From the NCBI GenBank assembly GCA_019638675.1, contig JAHBTE010000001.1, forward strand, positions 900,605 to 964,604: 64,000 nucleotides of DNA, written 5' to 3'. Source of the stretch: Fimbriimonadaceae bacterium (GTDB lineage: Bacteria; Armatimonadota; Fimbriimonadia; Fimbriimonadales; Fimbriimonadaceae). Positions 34,400 to 43,476 of the stretch are shown in pieces. The notes below the pieces were generated by a model. It worked only from the letters and a program-made list of their open reading frames with translations. It did not search any database and had not been told where the DNA came from. A program made the translations under genes and the position numbers. Numbering within the stretch: position 1 is the first letter of the stretch; each line of letters begins with the position of its first letter.

Positions 34400-35212
34400 A
34401 TGTTGCCGCAAACTCACTTTCGTTCGGTCTTCGTATCAGATATCCATCTGGGAGCGGTTGGTTCACAAACTGAACCAGCTTTGCGCTTTTTGGAATCAGT
34501 GAGTTGCGACTACTTGTATTTGGTTGGCGACGTCATTGACGGCTGGGTTGGTCGCAAAGACCGCAAATGGACTCCGATGGGTACGGGGATCATCCGCGAA
34601 GTTTTGGAAAAGGGCAACAAGGGCACGGTTGTTCGTTACACGCCAGGGAATCACGACGCGTTTATGCGGCGCATGCACGGGGTTCAACTAGGCAATATCT
34701 TTATCGAACACAGCTTTTTGCATACAACGGCAGATGGACGAGATTTACTGGTTGTTCACGGCGACCTGTTTGACCGCAGTTGCACTAAATATCAACCCGT
34801 CGCCTTTATCGGAGCCTGGGCATACGAATACCTCGGTATGGCGAATTCTGCGCTGAACAAAAAACGCAATAAGGATGGCAAGCGACCGATTGATTTCACC
34901 ACAGTCACTAAGCGGGGGATTAAGAAATTTATTGGTAAAGCTACGAACTACGAGCAGTCGGTCATGGATTACGCAAGGGAAAGCGGGTTCGATGGTGTCG
35001 TTTGCGGGCACGTTCACCGTCCGCAAATTCAAATTTGCGATAACGGATTTGTTTATGTCAACACGGGTGACTGGGTAGAGCATTGCACGGCGGTAGTTGA
35101 ACATGAGGATGGTCGGTTAGAACTCCTCAGGTTTTCTCAAGACTCTCAACAAGAATCCACACTTGGAGCGTGGGAAGCGATCAAAAAACTCGTTTCTCCC
35201 GCGGCGAAGTAA
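34400..35212 (+). CDS. LpxH2-like metallophosphatase (COG2908)
   Basis: A 270-residue calcineurin-like phosphatase. Metal-binding motifs are complete: SDIHLG, GDVIDGW, PGNHDAF, VVHGDLFD, and GHVHRP near the C-terminus. It matches the longer COG2908 subgroup (conserved GDWVESCTA-like GDWVEHCTA end) related to UDP-2,3-diacylglucosamine pyrophosphatase, which releases lipid X in lipid A synthesis. In many bacteria this subgroup sits beside glycosyltransferases, as here. Whether it truly acts in lipid A synthesis or on another phospholipid/glycolipid is open, since no other lpx gene is in the window. First gene of a three-gene operon. Confidence 0.85.
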   Translation: MLPQTHFRSVFVSDIHLGAVGSQTEPALRFLESVSCDYLYLVGDVIDGWVGRKDRKWTPMGTGIIREVLEKGNKGTVVRYTPGNHDAFMRRMHGVQLGNIFIEHSFLHTTADGRDLLVVHGDLFDRSCTKYQPVAFIGAWAYEYLGMANSALNKKRNKDGKRPIDFTTVTKRGIKKFIGKATNYEQSVMDYARESGFDGVVCGHVHRPQIQICDNGFVYVNTGDWVEHCTAVVEHEDGRLELLRFSQDSQQESTLGAWEAIKKLVSPAAK

Positions 35213-35227
35213 GGAGATTTCCTATTT

Positions 35228-36010
35228 ATGATGAACGTGCTAGAGCGGCTAGGTGTAAGAGCCTTGCATCTCTTTGCATGTCGCATCACGGGTGAGGAAC
35301 CGTTGCCGACTCTCAAGCAAGCGCCTACTTACGAACATTACTCAGCGCACGAGATTAACGAACTCCGCATGGACGCTCGGTATTTTGGGTCTGCTAACTT
35401 TTGGCGATTGCTCATGCACGTTCCAATCATGCTGATGTTTTGGAAATTCAACGCGGTTTTTCCGGCTTCATTCTTTTTGCTTCTGATTCTCTTCCATGCT
35501 TCTCTGTTAGTGTTAGAAAGCTACAAGGCGATGGTCATTCAACTTTTACAGCCAATAGAAAAAGAAGAAAAAGAACTCCCGATGGTGCGTTGCGAAATCT
35601 GGGGTGATTGGTTATTCGCACCAAAAAAATGGGAGACAGACGGCTTATACAAAGTTCTGGGAGTTTACGGGTTCCGAGACCTCGTTGAATGGGTGATCTC
35701 TCATCTGAAACTCACTAAAGAGGAACGCCAAGCCGGCAAGACATTGGAGTTCGTGGGGGGCAGTTCGCTCCGGGATGTGGTCACTTTTGAAAATGGGTCG
35801 CGGGTGAACGAATGCGTTCACCTCACAATGGCGACAATTGACCTCGTCCCGATTGTGTTTGCGATCTATCACGAACTTTGGTTAGCCCTACCCTTTACTT
35901 TGTGGGTGTTCTGGGGAGATTTTTGGTGCGCCTTATTACAACGGCTCAATCGGCGCAGAATCTGGACTTTGATTAAGCGTGCACGTAAACTAGAGGCTCG
36001 CAAGTCATGA
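35228..36010 (+). CDS. Conserved-context membrane protein of unknown function
   Basis: A 260-residue protein with two adjacent hydrophobic segments at about 60-105 (LLMHVPIMLMF, SFFLLLILFHASLLVLESY), a soluble middle region, and a hydrophobic Trp-rich stretch near 210-240 (ELWLALPFTLWVFWGDFW), then a basic C-terminus. No known domain is recognised. GGAG lies 11 bases before the first ATG. It starts 15 bases after the LpxH-like gene and overlaps the glycosyltransferase gene by 4 bases (ATGA), so it very probably works with them, perhaps as a glycolipid transporter or scaffold; this is inference. Confidence 0.7.
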   Translation: MMNVLERLGVRALHLFACRITGEEPLPTLKQAPTYEHYSAHEINELRMDARYFGSANFWRLLMHVPIMLMFWKFNAVFPASFFLLLILFHASLLVLESYKAMVIQLLQPIEKEEKELPMVRCEIWGDWLFAPKKWETDGLYKVLGVYGFRDLVEWVISHLKLTKEERQAGKTLEFVGGSSLRDVVTFENGSRVNECVHLTMATIDLVPIVFAIYHELWLALPFTLWVFWGDFWCALLQRLNRRRIWTLIKRARKLEARKS

Positions 36011-37092
36011 AATCCCCACGCCTGCTCATTCTCTCCGCTTCCACCGGTAACGGGCACATGTCAGCGGCAAATGCGATTGCGGCGGATGCAGAGAGCCAGG
36101 GGTTGTTCGCGCAGGTTGTTGACGTCCTTGATTTCAGTCCAAAAGGGTTTCGGAGTTGGTACAGGGGCGGTTATGAAAAGCTGGTGCGGGATCGCCCGGA
36201 AGTTTGGGGCCACCTTTACCGGAGTTCGGATCGCCCGTTGTTCAACTACGGCTTTCAGACCGGGCTCGATTGGTGGTTTACGCGCCGGATTGAGCAAGCC
36301 ATCCAAGAAACGAAGCCTGATTGGGTGGTGTGCACGCACAGTCTTCCTCAGCCGAGGTTGGTTCCGCTCCGGCGCGAATATGGATTCAAAATCGCAATCG
36401 TTGTCACGGATTTATATGTCCACCGGATGTGGTTACGAGGCCGTCCCGATTACTTTTTTGTCCCCCAAGAATGGTCGCGAGAAGTGCTTATCCGCCGACT
36501 TCCAAAAATTGGCCGCCACAGTTTGGTGACCGGGATCCCAATTCACCCAGTTTTTCGCGGAGTTGGTGAGAGAGATTGGAACGCAGACTTTTCAGTTTTG
36601 ATGAGTAGCGGTGGTATCGGTGGCGGCCCCTTGGTTGGCGCGGTTCGGGCTGTGCGGGATGCTGGTGCCAAGGTGGCGGTAATCGCTGGGCGAAATGAGG
36701 CCGCTCGGTTAGAACTCGAATCGGAATTCGGTGCAGATCCACTTGTCGAAGTTCTTGGCCACGTTACGCAACAAGAAATGGCTGACCGGATGCGGAGCGT
36801 TCATTTGCTAGTGGGTAAATCTGGCGGATTGACCACCTTTGAAGCGTTGGCGGTCGGTGTTCCGTTCGCCGTCTATATGCCGTTTTTGATTCCGGGGCAA
36901 GAAGAAGGCAACGCTCAGTTTATTCGTGATGCCGGAGCGGGCGACATCTTACGCAGTGAAGATGAACTGCGTAACTTTGTTCAAAAAATGAGCGGTGATC
37001 GCGGCAAATTGGAACAGATGAGCCAAGCGGCGGTTGCTCACGCCCACCCGGAAGCAGCTCGTGAAATCGTTGAAAAACTCAGGAAACTCTAG
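36007..37092 (+). CDS. MGDG synthase/UgtP-like glycosyltransferase (GT28)
   Basis: A 361-residue cytoplasmic GT-B enzyme. The N-terminal half opens LILSASTGNGHMSAA, the diagnostic glycine-histidine loop of MGDG synthase and of diacylglycerol glucosyltransferases; the C-terminal half has MSSGGIGGGP and the sugar-nucleotide motif KSGGLTTFEALAVGVP with PGQEEGNA. Family members add galactose, glucose or GlcNAc to diacylglycerol or a lipid carrier. Last gene of the three-gene operon with the LpxH-like phosphatase, so a glycolipid product for the envelope is likely. The stop overlaps the convergent gene at 37089 by 4 bases. Confidence 0.87.
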   Translation: MKSPRLLILSASTGNGHMSAANAIAADAESQGLFAQVVDVLDFSPKGFRSWYRGGYEKLVRDRPEVWGHLYRSSDRPLFNYGFQTGLDWWFTRRIEQAIQETKPDWVVCTHSLPQPRLVPLRREYGFKIAIVVTDLYVHRMWLRGRPDYFFVPQEWSREVLIRRLPKIGRHSLVTGIPIHPVFRGVGERDWNADFSVLMSSGGIGGGPLVGAVRAVRDAGAKVAVIAGRNEAARLELESEFGADPLVEVLGHVTQQEMADRMRSVHLLVGKSGGLTTFEALAVGVPFAVYMPFLIPGQEEGNAQFIRDAGAGDILRSEDELRNFVQKMSGDRGKLEQMSQAAVAHAHPEAAREIVEKLRKL

Positions 37093-37814
37093 TTTGTTGC
37101 CCGGCAAATATCTTTATACTTTGCCGCAAGCGTAAAGCTGTGCTTGTCAAAAAAGTCGCCCATGATGCGGACAAAAGAGCTTCCAATAAATAAAAACTCT
37201 ACGATCATGATCAAGGCTCCAGCGGGTGTGTTCTTACCTGCCTCTGGGTTGATGAGAGTGATCAGCGCTAACACTGGCGAACTAATCAGAAAATTAACAA
37301 GCGAGAAGCCAATCGCTACTGGTAAGGCCGCTCGGTGAACCGGAACCATGTCTTTTTGGAGATCAAAAAACTGGTGAACTGGGTCACGGTGGATCATTCT
37401 ATAAATCGAACGGTTATCTAGCCACCAGGCAATCTGGAATGCAATTGCCGTTACGATAAAGCAGAGAAACGGGGTTGCATACAGGCCGAGCCACTGGCTT
37501 CCAAACCGATACTGGAGCACTCCACCCAAAAAGATTCCTAAAAGATTCGTCCACCCTGTAGCAAAGAAGACTCCCATCAGCTTGCCACGGAAGATTTCGG
37601 GGAGTTCTTCGTGCGTTGCTTCACCGTTCAGCAAGCTCTTACGTTTTTCCAGAGCCGCTTTGGTTGCGATCATATCCTCGCGGAATCGACGGACATGGTA
37701 GCGGATGCTGAACATATCCCGAACCGCTTCGCCCATCGATTTCTTCGGCGCGCGATGGTGAACATCTTTGGCGCTGCCAGTGGTCGTAGCCGGATCGGGC
37801 GGGGATTGCAACAT
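37089..37814 (-). CDS. Four-helix membrane protein, unknown function
   Basis: A 241-residue protein. The first 75 residues are charged and cytoplasmic-looking (REDMIATKAALEKRK), then about four hydrophobic segments follow, e.g. LGLYATPFLCFIVTAIAFQIAWW and ALPVAIGFSLVNFLISSPVLALI. The short C-terminus is soluble. No recognised family. It converges on the glycolipid operon and is divergent from the sugar dehydrogenase gene, with a 154-base gap in which no clear site was found. Confidence 0.65.
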   Translation of the reverse strand: MLQSPPDPATTTGSAKDVHHRAPKKSMGEAVRDMFSIRYHVRRFREDMIATKAALEKRKSLLNGEATHEELPEIFRGKLMGVFFATGWTNLLGIFLGGVLQYRFGSQWLGLYATPFLCFIVTAIAFQIAWWLDNRSIYRMIHRDPVHQFFDLQKDMVPVHRAALPVAIGFSLVNFLISSPVLALITLINPEAGKNTPAGALIMIVEFLFIGSSFVRIMGDFFDKHSFTLAAKYKDICRATN

Positions 37815-37968
37815 GAGAAAGTCGAAAGCGCAAGCAGAATACCAGTGACGGCGGTTTAGTATTCGTAAGTACTTTTTTCTATACGCGGCAATTTGGCGCG
37901 CGGTTGAAAATAGTGAGGATTCAAGGCTTTCGGTGTTATTTGATGATTTGGAAGTGTAGGATAGAAAT

Positions 37969-39195
37969 ATGAAGGTTCAAACCGTTTGCGGTTCGTTAGC
38001 CGCGCTGAGTTTAGTTGCGATTGGAGCGATTGCTTGCACCGGAGCGGCGCAAGCCAAAGATGAAGGTTCGGCTGTCGCTAAAGTTGCCGAACAATCTCCA
38101 TCGCAAAAAGTGACAACTCAAGGCCCACCATCCGAAGAAACTGGCTGGAAGGAAGAGGTTGTCGTCAGCGGTTTGGATACTCCCTGGGGCATGACTTGGC
38201 TTCCAGATGGAAGGCTGATCTTTACTGAAAAGGCGGGCAGAATCACTATTTTTGATCCTAAATCTGGCGACAGAGTGAATCTGACTGGATTGCCGGAAGT
38301 GCTCGTTAACGGGCAAGGTGGTTTGATGGATATTTCGCTCCACCCTAAGTTCAAAGAAAACGGATACGTTTACATGACGGTCGCGCAAGGGACTGCTCGG
38401 GAAAACCATACAGTTCTGGCAAGGGGCAAGCTGGTGGGTGACAGGTTAGAAGGAACTACAGTTTTGTTCCGCCCGAACTTTAAGAAGCAGGGTGGTCAGC
38501 ACTTTGGTTCGCGAATACTCTGGTTGCCCGACGGCACTCTTCTATTCAGCTTAGGCGATGGAGGCAATCCGCCGAGTTCGATTAACGGCAAACTCACCCG
38601 CCACTATGTGCAAGATATGGATAGCCACTTAGGCAAGCTCCTGCGGCTCGACGAAAACGGTAAAGCTCCTAAGGATAATCCTTTTGTCAATCAGAGTGGG
38701 GCATTGCCAGAAATCTTCTCGGTGGGCCACCGCAATATCCAAGGATTAGCTTATGATCCAAACCTCAAAATGATTTGGGCGAACGAACACGGAGCCAACG
38801 GCGGTGATGAAGTCAACCAAATACAAAAAGGGAAGAACTACGGTTGGCCACTTGCTACGTTTAGCCGCGAATATTCCGGGCCAATCATTACCGAAAACAC
38901 TTCTTTGCCGGGATACGAAGATCCGAAGGTCGCCTGGACTCCTTGCCCTGCGCCATGCGGTTTGGCTTACTACAACGGCAACAAGTACCCACAATTCAAA
39001 GGTGATTTGTTTAGCGGTGGATTAGCCGGACAAGATATCCGTCGACTTGACTTGGACTCAAAAGGAAACGTCACCAAGCTCACACGCTTCAACATTAAAT
39101 CCCGGGTGAGAAACGTTGCTGTCGGCCCGGATGGCTATCTCTACTTTGCTACCGATGAACGAGGCGCCAGAATTAGCCGGATCATCCTAGACTAG
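37969..39195 (+). CDS. PQQ-dependent sugar dehydrogenase (glucose/sorbosone dehydrogenase fold)
   Basis: A 408-residue exported protein. Signal peptide ends near ACTGAAQAK. The rest is a six-bladed beta-propeller of the GSDH family with the conserved GLDTPWGMTWLPDGRL, MDISLHPKF, SVGHRNIQGLAY, NEHGANGGDEVN and KNYGWP motifs, including the His and Arg residues that contact PQQ and sugar in relatives. It oxidises aldose sugars in the periplasm, if PQQ is available; no pqq genes are visible. AGGA lies 7 bases before the ATG. A strong bidirectional terminator separates it from the convergent porin gene. Confidence 0.88.
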   Translation: MKVQTVCGSLAALSLVAIGAIACTGAAQAKDEGSAVAKVAEQSPSQKVTTQGPPSEETGWKEEVVVSGLDTPWGMTWLPDGRLIFTEKAGRITIFDPKSGDRVNLTGLPEVLVNGQGGLMDISLHPKFKENGYVYMTVAQGTARENHTVLARGKLVGDRLEGTTVLFRPNFKKQGGQHFGSRILWLPDGTLLFSLGDGGNPPSSINGKLTRHYVQDMDSHLGKLLRLDENGKAPKDNPFVNQSGALPEIFSVGHRNIQGLAYDPNLKMIWANEHGANGGDEVNQIQKGKNYGWPLATFSREYSGPIITENTSLPGYEDPKVAWTPCPAPCGLAYYNGNKYPQFKGDLFSGGLAGQDIRRLDLDSKGNVTKLTRFNIKSRVRNVAVGPDGYLYFATDERGARISRIILD

Positions 39196-39203
39196 ATTAA
39201 AAG

Positions 39204-39235
39204 AGAAAACCCTTGGCTCTCGCCAAGGGTTTTCT
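39204..39235. terminator. Bidirectional intrinsic terminator
   Basis: AGAAAACCCTTGGC and GCCAAGGGTTTTCT form a perfect 14-base stem with a TCTC loop. It lies between the convergent sugar dehydrogenase and porin genes and suits both directions. Confidence 0.9.
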
Positions 39236-39243
39236 AACATCCA

Positions 39244-40422
39244 CTAAAACTTAAACGAAAGTTGAGTGTAGAAGTAGATTTGTCGTTCGGCGCTTCCACC
39301 GTTTAAGTTCTTGATGAAGTTACCAGGTTCAAAAACTCCGAATCCAGCCTTGAACGCAGCCCAATGAAACTCGTGGTTGACTTCCAGATTGAGTTCTGTT
39401 CCAAGATGTGTTCCGCTCATTCCGGTGGGATCAATAAAGTTGCCCCCTGGCCCTTTATTCAGGCTGGATGATCGGTAAAACCCGTCGGCAGGATCGAATA
39501 GCCAGAACCCGTGCAAGTTTGCGGTTAGGCTGGTTTTTTTAGTAAAGCTGTACTTGGTTTTGAGGGCGATTTCTTTCATGTTTCGCCAGCCAACCATGTC
39601 CATGTAGCCGTACTTTGAGTGAGTAGAAGCCGAAAGTTCATCAAACGTGCGCGAGTGGTTCGCCGATTGCCCGCCGGATGCTAAATTGCCTTCAAGCGTG
39701 ACTTTAAACTTTTCAGAGACTGGTATAGCAATGTCAGCGTGCACGGCGTAAGCGGAGTGTTCTTTGCCAGCTGACTCGCCGAATTGGACGGCTAGTTCTA
39801 GGTTTGTTGCATGACCTGCGAGTTTGCTCTTCCATGTTCTGTCAAGAGTGTGGATGGCGGTGCTTCCTGATGAGGTGACGTCGGATTTGAAGAAATAAGA
39901 CGAGTTGCCACCCGCGTGGTGAGCGCTAAATCCGGCAAGGCGTGCGTCGTGTGAGCGATTCTTCACAATTGCATCCTTTATGAAAAATGCTTGAAAGTCG
40001 CCATTCTCAAAATGAATGCCATCAAAGGTTCGGGATACATTGCCCCAATCTGAGGTTGCGACGAGGCGGCCGTCGTTGATTTCAAATTTTTGACGGCCCA
40101 GAGTCCACGCTTGACCGTTTTCTGTGTGTTTGAGATAGAACTCATTGAGGTCGCTGTTGGTGGTCGAATTGTCACCGCTTGCCATCCAGTTCTGGCTATG
40201 CGCAAATTGGTAAACAGTCCGAAACTGCCACTGGCCGTAGTCAACCGTAAAACCTGGTTCAAATCGAGTGAGGAATGAAGAGTAGTTGTCCGCGTCTGGT
40301 TCGTAGAAATCTTTGTCTGTCGCGCGCTCAAATCGTGTACGTAGCTTCACATCTGTCGTGACTCGTGGCTCTTGGTTTTTGATCGTTTCTGCGGCTAGGA
40401 TGAGGTAGGAAGCAAAAGGCAT
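39244..40422 (-). CDS. Outer-membrane beta-barrel porin, alginate-export type
   Basis: A 392-residue protein with alternating amphipathic strands and a C-terminal phenylalanine (TQLSFKF), the hallmark of outer-membrane barrels. Motifs such as LGRQKFEINDGRLVATSDWGN resemble the AlgE/OprD-like 'alginate export' family (PF13372), which move anionic polysaccharide or small molecules. The N-terminus (MPFASYLILAAETIK) is short for a signal peptide, so the start may be imperfect; GAGAGA lies just upstream of the ATG. CATAAT at 40440-40445 on the minus strand is a likely -10 box. Two adjacent palindromes upstream suggest tight regulation. Confidence 0.75.
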   Translation of the reverse strand: MPFASYLILAAETIKNQEPRVTTDVKLRTRFERATDKDFYEPDADNYSSFLTRFEPGFTVDYGQWQFRTVYQFAHSQNWMASGDNSTTNSDLNEFYLKHTENGQAWTLGRQKFEINDGRLVATSDWGNVSRTFDGIHFENGDFQAFFIKDAIVKNRSHDARLAGFSAHHAGGNSSYFFKSDVTSSGSTAIHTLDRTWKSKLAGHATNLELAVQFGESAGKEHSAYAVHADIAIPVSEKFKVTLEGNLASGGQSANHSRTFDELSASTHSKYGYMDMVGWRNMKEIALKTKYSFTKKTSLTANLHGFWLFDPADGFYRSSSLNKGPGGNFIDPTGMSGTHLGTELNLEVNHEFHWAAFKAGFGVFEPGNFIKNLNGGSAERQIYFYTQLSFKF

Positions 40423-40447
40423 TGGGTTCTCTCGCCAAGATTATGCA

Positions 40448-40483
40448 GAATTGTTAATAACAATTCCTTAATCGAATATTAAG
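40448..40483. promoter_or_regulatory. Two adjacent palindromes in the porin promoter
   Basis: GAATTGTTA-A-TAACAATTC (40448-40466, perfect 9-1-9) is directly followed by CTTAAT-N5-ATTAAG (40467-40483, perfect 6-5-6). They lie just upstream of the porin -10 box, about where the -35 region should be, and are likely operator sites for a dimeric regulator. Confidence 0.55.
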
Positions 40484-40605
40484 CGAAAGTTAATATTTCA
40501 ATTTCCGGTTGATGGGGGAATATGCGTTTGATTACCAGGATTTGCTGTAAATATTGACTGCTTTGGACCAAATTCTTCTACACTAGAGATTCCAGTTGTG
40601 GAGTT

Positions 40606-42210
40606 ATGATGAGAATTGCATGCATGCGAACGGTTTGCCGCCGATTTGCAGGGCTGTTAGTGGTTGCGGGTGCCGTCAGCACCGCTTGGGCGCAATCAGG
40701 GGACAAGGTTTCCCAATACAGCAACTTAAACTTGGCGGCTTTTGGGGCGGGATCAGGAAACGATTGCTGGGGATACGTTTCACCTAGCGGCCGCGAATAC
40801 GCGATTATGGGTTTGAACAATCAGGTTGCGTTTGTAGAAATCACCAATCCGGAAAGCCCAGAAATTATCGAGCAGATTCCTCATACCAGCAGCACATGGG
40901 GAGATATAAAAGTTTGGGGGCACTACGCCTATGCAGTTACCGAGGCTAGTAGCACAGGCATTCAGGTCATTGATATGTCAGACATTGATAATGGCAACGT
41001 AACGCTGGTTAAGACGATTGAAAGTCCGGGCCGTAGCCACAATGTTGTGCTGGATACAGATAACGGATTCTTATACACAGTTGGCAGTCGCAACGGTACT
41101 GGCACGACGATGTGTTTTGACCTCTCCGATCCGGCTAACCCGGTGCAAGTGGGTGCCAACAGCATGACCGAAAACTATATTCACGATGCTCAGGTGATGA
41201 CTTGGACATCGGGTGATTTGGCAGGTCGCCAATTGTTTTTTGGATGCAGTGAAAGTCGAGGAGTGGATATCTATGATATGACCGACAAGAATGCGCCAGT
41301 GCTTGTGAATCGTGTTGTGTATCCTAACATGAATTACTGTCACCAGGCATGGGTGAGCGAAGATAGAAGATTCTTGTTTGTTGATGATGAACTTGACGAA
41401 GGAAATCTGCTTGTTCCTACCCGATCTCTGATGTTTAACATTGAAGACCCTGAAAACGCATACTTTATGGGGACATTCTCTACGGGTCTGCTAGCTATTG
41501 ACCATAACCAGTATGTTTCCGATGGATTCGCCTTCCAAGCTAACTATCGAAGCGGGCTTCGCATTTTTGATGTGTCTCAAATGCCGTCTTTGCCAGTGGA
41601 GGTGGGCTACTACGATACGTATCCCGCAAATAACAATCGTGGATATGATGGAGCTTGGAGTTGTTATCCATTCTTTCCGAGTGGAAATGTAATCATCAGT
41701 GACATTAACCGCGGCTTGTTCGTAGTTGATACTACTGAAGCAACTACCAGAAAGCGTCCGGCAAATGATTACGTTGTCGTAAAGGGACAAGTGATGTCGG
41801 GAGGGCTAGGGGATACTGAACAAAACGGCGGCGGCTCGTTGGATATTGGTATTGGCCCCAATGGGAATCTAGACCGTTCACCAGTTGAAGTTGTCTTCGA
41901 GACTGCGGCTTATGATGAAAGCCCGTTGAAATTGAAAGTTGAAGCAAGGACAAGGAGCAATATTTATGGCTATCAACAAAGATTGGCTCTTTACAATTGG
42001 AGCTTAAACCAGTGGGAAACCATTGATTCTCGGTTAATTTCGCCAGTCATAAATGACGTCGTTGTTTCTGGAACTGGTTCAATATCGCGTTTCGTACAGC
42101 CAGGAACGAAAATAATGAAGCTACGTCTTCGATATGAAGCTACGACAGGCGTTGCGAGAGGATCGTTACTCGTGTCCGTTGACCAGATTCAATTCCAAAT
42201 CACGCGGTAG
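40606..42210 (+). CDS. Secreted LVIVD-repeat protein, choice-of-anchor B type
   Basis: A 534-residue exported protein. Signal peptide ends near VSTAWAQS. The body is a beta-propeller of LVIVD-like repeats: AFVEITNPESPEIIEQI, IQVIDMSDIDNGNVTLV, CFDLSDPANPVQVG, YDMTDKNAPVLVNR and LRIFDVSQMPSLPVEVGYY. This is the pattern of 'choice-of-anchor B' cell-surface proteins, which usually carry different C-terminal anchors; here the last 130 residues form a beta-sandwich-like domain. The function is unknown. GGAG lies just before two tandem ATGs; the second (40609) has better spacing. The stop touches the convergent cytochrome gene with no gap. Confidence 0.8.
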   Translation: MMRIACMRTVCRRFAGLLVVAGAVSTAWAQSGDKVSQYSNLNLAAFGAGSGNDCWGYVSPSGREYAIMGLNNQVAFVEITNPESPEIIEQIPHTSSTWGDIKVWGHYAYAVTEASSTGIQVIDMSDIDNGNVTLVKTIESPGRSHNVVLDTDNGFLYTVGSRNGTGTTMCFDLSDPANPVQVGANSMTENYIHDAQVMTWTSGDLAGRQLFFGCSESRGVDIYDMTDKNAPVLVNRVVYPNMNYCHQAWVSEDRRFLFVDDELDEGNLLVPTRSLMFNIEDPENAYFMGTFSTGLLAIDHNQYVSDGFAFQANYRSGLRIFDVSQMPSLPVEVGYYDTYPANNNRGYDGAWSCYPFFPSGNVIISDINRGLFVVDTTEATTRKRPANDYVVVKGQVMSGGLGDTEQNGGGSLDIGIGPNGNLDRSPVEVVFETAAYDESPLKLKVEARTRSNIYGYQQRLALYNWSLNQWETIDSRLISPVINDVVVSGTGSISRFVQPGTKIMKLRLRYEATTGVARGSLLVSVDQIQFQITR

Positions 42211-43434
42211 TTAACGAGAGGCTCTGGGTTCAATCGTGAAGATGTGCATTCTGCACAATTCATCATCCAATCCAGGGCCGCTTTTTATGTCAGCCGGAAT
42301 TTTATCCGCATTCATCGGACAACTTTCATCGTTCGCATAGTTGAATTGGAATAACAACGTTGAGTGAGCAGGTGCTTTTATCTGACCGGGCATGATGTAG
42401 TTCCCTCGCCAATAAGGGTTCCATCGGTCAGTTTGAAACAAAGTCTTGACCGATTGACCGGGATAGGTGAGGGTTGCTGAAACAGTTGAGCAGTAAAACC
42501 TTGCTTCTGGGATGAGGGCAAATACTTCTGTCTCGCGTTCCAGGCTCTTGCCGACTGACAGTGTGGGATTGGTGCCAGCTTCAATAGTAAAGTTTTCATT
42601 CGCCAGAACTTCGGATTTCAAAATTTTGGCTCCCGGCTGTTTAACGGTTTTGAACGCGATTTTGTAGCCAGCATCTTCTGCTTTGCCGGTCGGTTGGAAA
42701 AAAGACTGGACAAGCAAGGTTGAATTGGCAGGAATCGTGTACGTTGTATTTGCCGGGAGGTTCCATACAGGAAACCCTGGTGACCAGACTCCAATCAATT
42801 GGGCTGAAGGGTCAGGGAAGTTTCCTGATGTTTCGTAAGGCACTGAACTCGCCTGCGAAGTCGGAGCAATGGCAATCATCGCATGACGTAACGATTTCGG
42901 GCTGTTGGGAGCCACTTCAAACGCGGTGAGATGAATCGGTTTTGACCCGAGCGGAATCGCCGTGACTTGCCAATAAGGTGCGCCTTCAACTTTAGTTTTT
43001 AAGTTTGCGTGTGAATTCAGGATGGTATCAGGAGATTCCAAGGAAAACTCTTGGGATGGTTTCGCGGAAATCTCAATCGGATCACCTTCGGGGGCGCCGC
43101 CGTTGATCCAATGCTGAAAAGTAACAATTTCTAGATTTGTTAGCTGGGGTGTTGTTGCGATCTCCCCAAAATCCGAATGCACCTGCATTGGTGGCATAGA
43201 ACGACTTAATGCCATAGTCTTGACAAGCCTTAGATTTTTTTTGTAATCGGCAAACGTGACCAGAGGAAACGGCCCGACCCCGTTTGACTGGTGGCAAGGC
43301 ATACATTTGGTCTGAACGATCGGCAAGATATCTTGACTGAAGGTTGGAATCTTGCGTTCCTGTGGCACTTGAGACGTGACCAATATCAACAGAATTGAAC
43401 TGGCAAGCGGAATGTATTTGTGCCAGTTCTGCAT
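42211..43434 (-). CDS. c-type cytochrome with degenerate copper-monooxygenase-like domain
   Basis: A 407-residue exported protein. After an N-terminal hydrophobic anchor, a cytochrome c module has heme motif CMPCH near residue 40 and a likely axial Met in SRSMPPMQ. The C-terminal 270 residues follow the fold pattern of the ascorbate-dependent type II copper monooxygenases (LRHAMIAIAP, YTIPANSTLLVQSFFQPTGK, DELCRMHIF). The His-x-His pair normally seen before PTGK is replaced by Ser-Phe-Phe, so one copper site looks lost. The start has TAAACT 6 bases upstream and no Shine-Dalgarno. Divergent from the redoxin gene with only 42 bases between start codons, suggesting joint function. Confidence 0.78.
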   Translation of the reverse strand: MQNWHKYIPLASSILLILVTSQVPQERKIPTFSQDILPIVQTKCMPCHQSNGVGPFPLVTFADYKKNLRLVKTMALSRSMPPMQVHSDFGEIATTPQLTNLEIVTFQHWINGGAPEGDPIEISAKPSQEFSLESPDTILNSHANLKTKVEGAPYWQVTAIPLGSKPIHLTAFEVAPNSPKSLRHAMIAIAPTSQASSVPYETSGNFPDPSAQLIGVWSPGFPVWNLPANTTYTIPANSTLLVQSFFQPTGKAEDAGYKIAFKTVKQPGAKILKSEVLANENFTIEAGTNPTLSVGKSLERETEVFALIPEARFYCSTVSATLTYPGQSVKTLFQTDRWNPYWRGNYIMPGQIKAPAHSTLLFQFNYANDESCPMNADKIPADIKSGPGLDDELCRMHIFTIEPRASR

Positions 43435-43476
43435 GGAAACAGTTTACCTATCCTGTTTTTTCAGTAATATCTAAGG

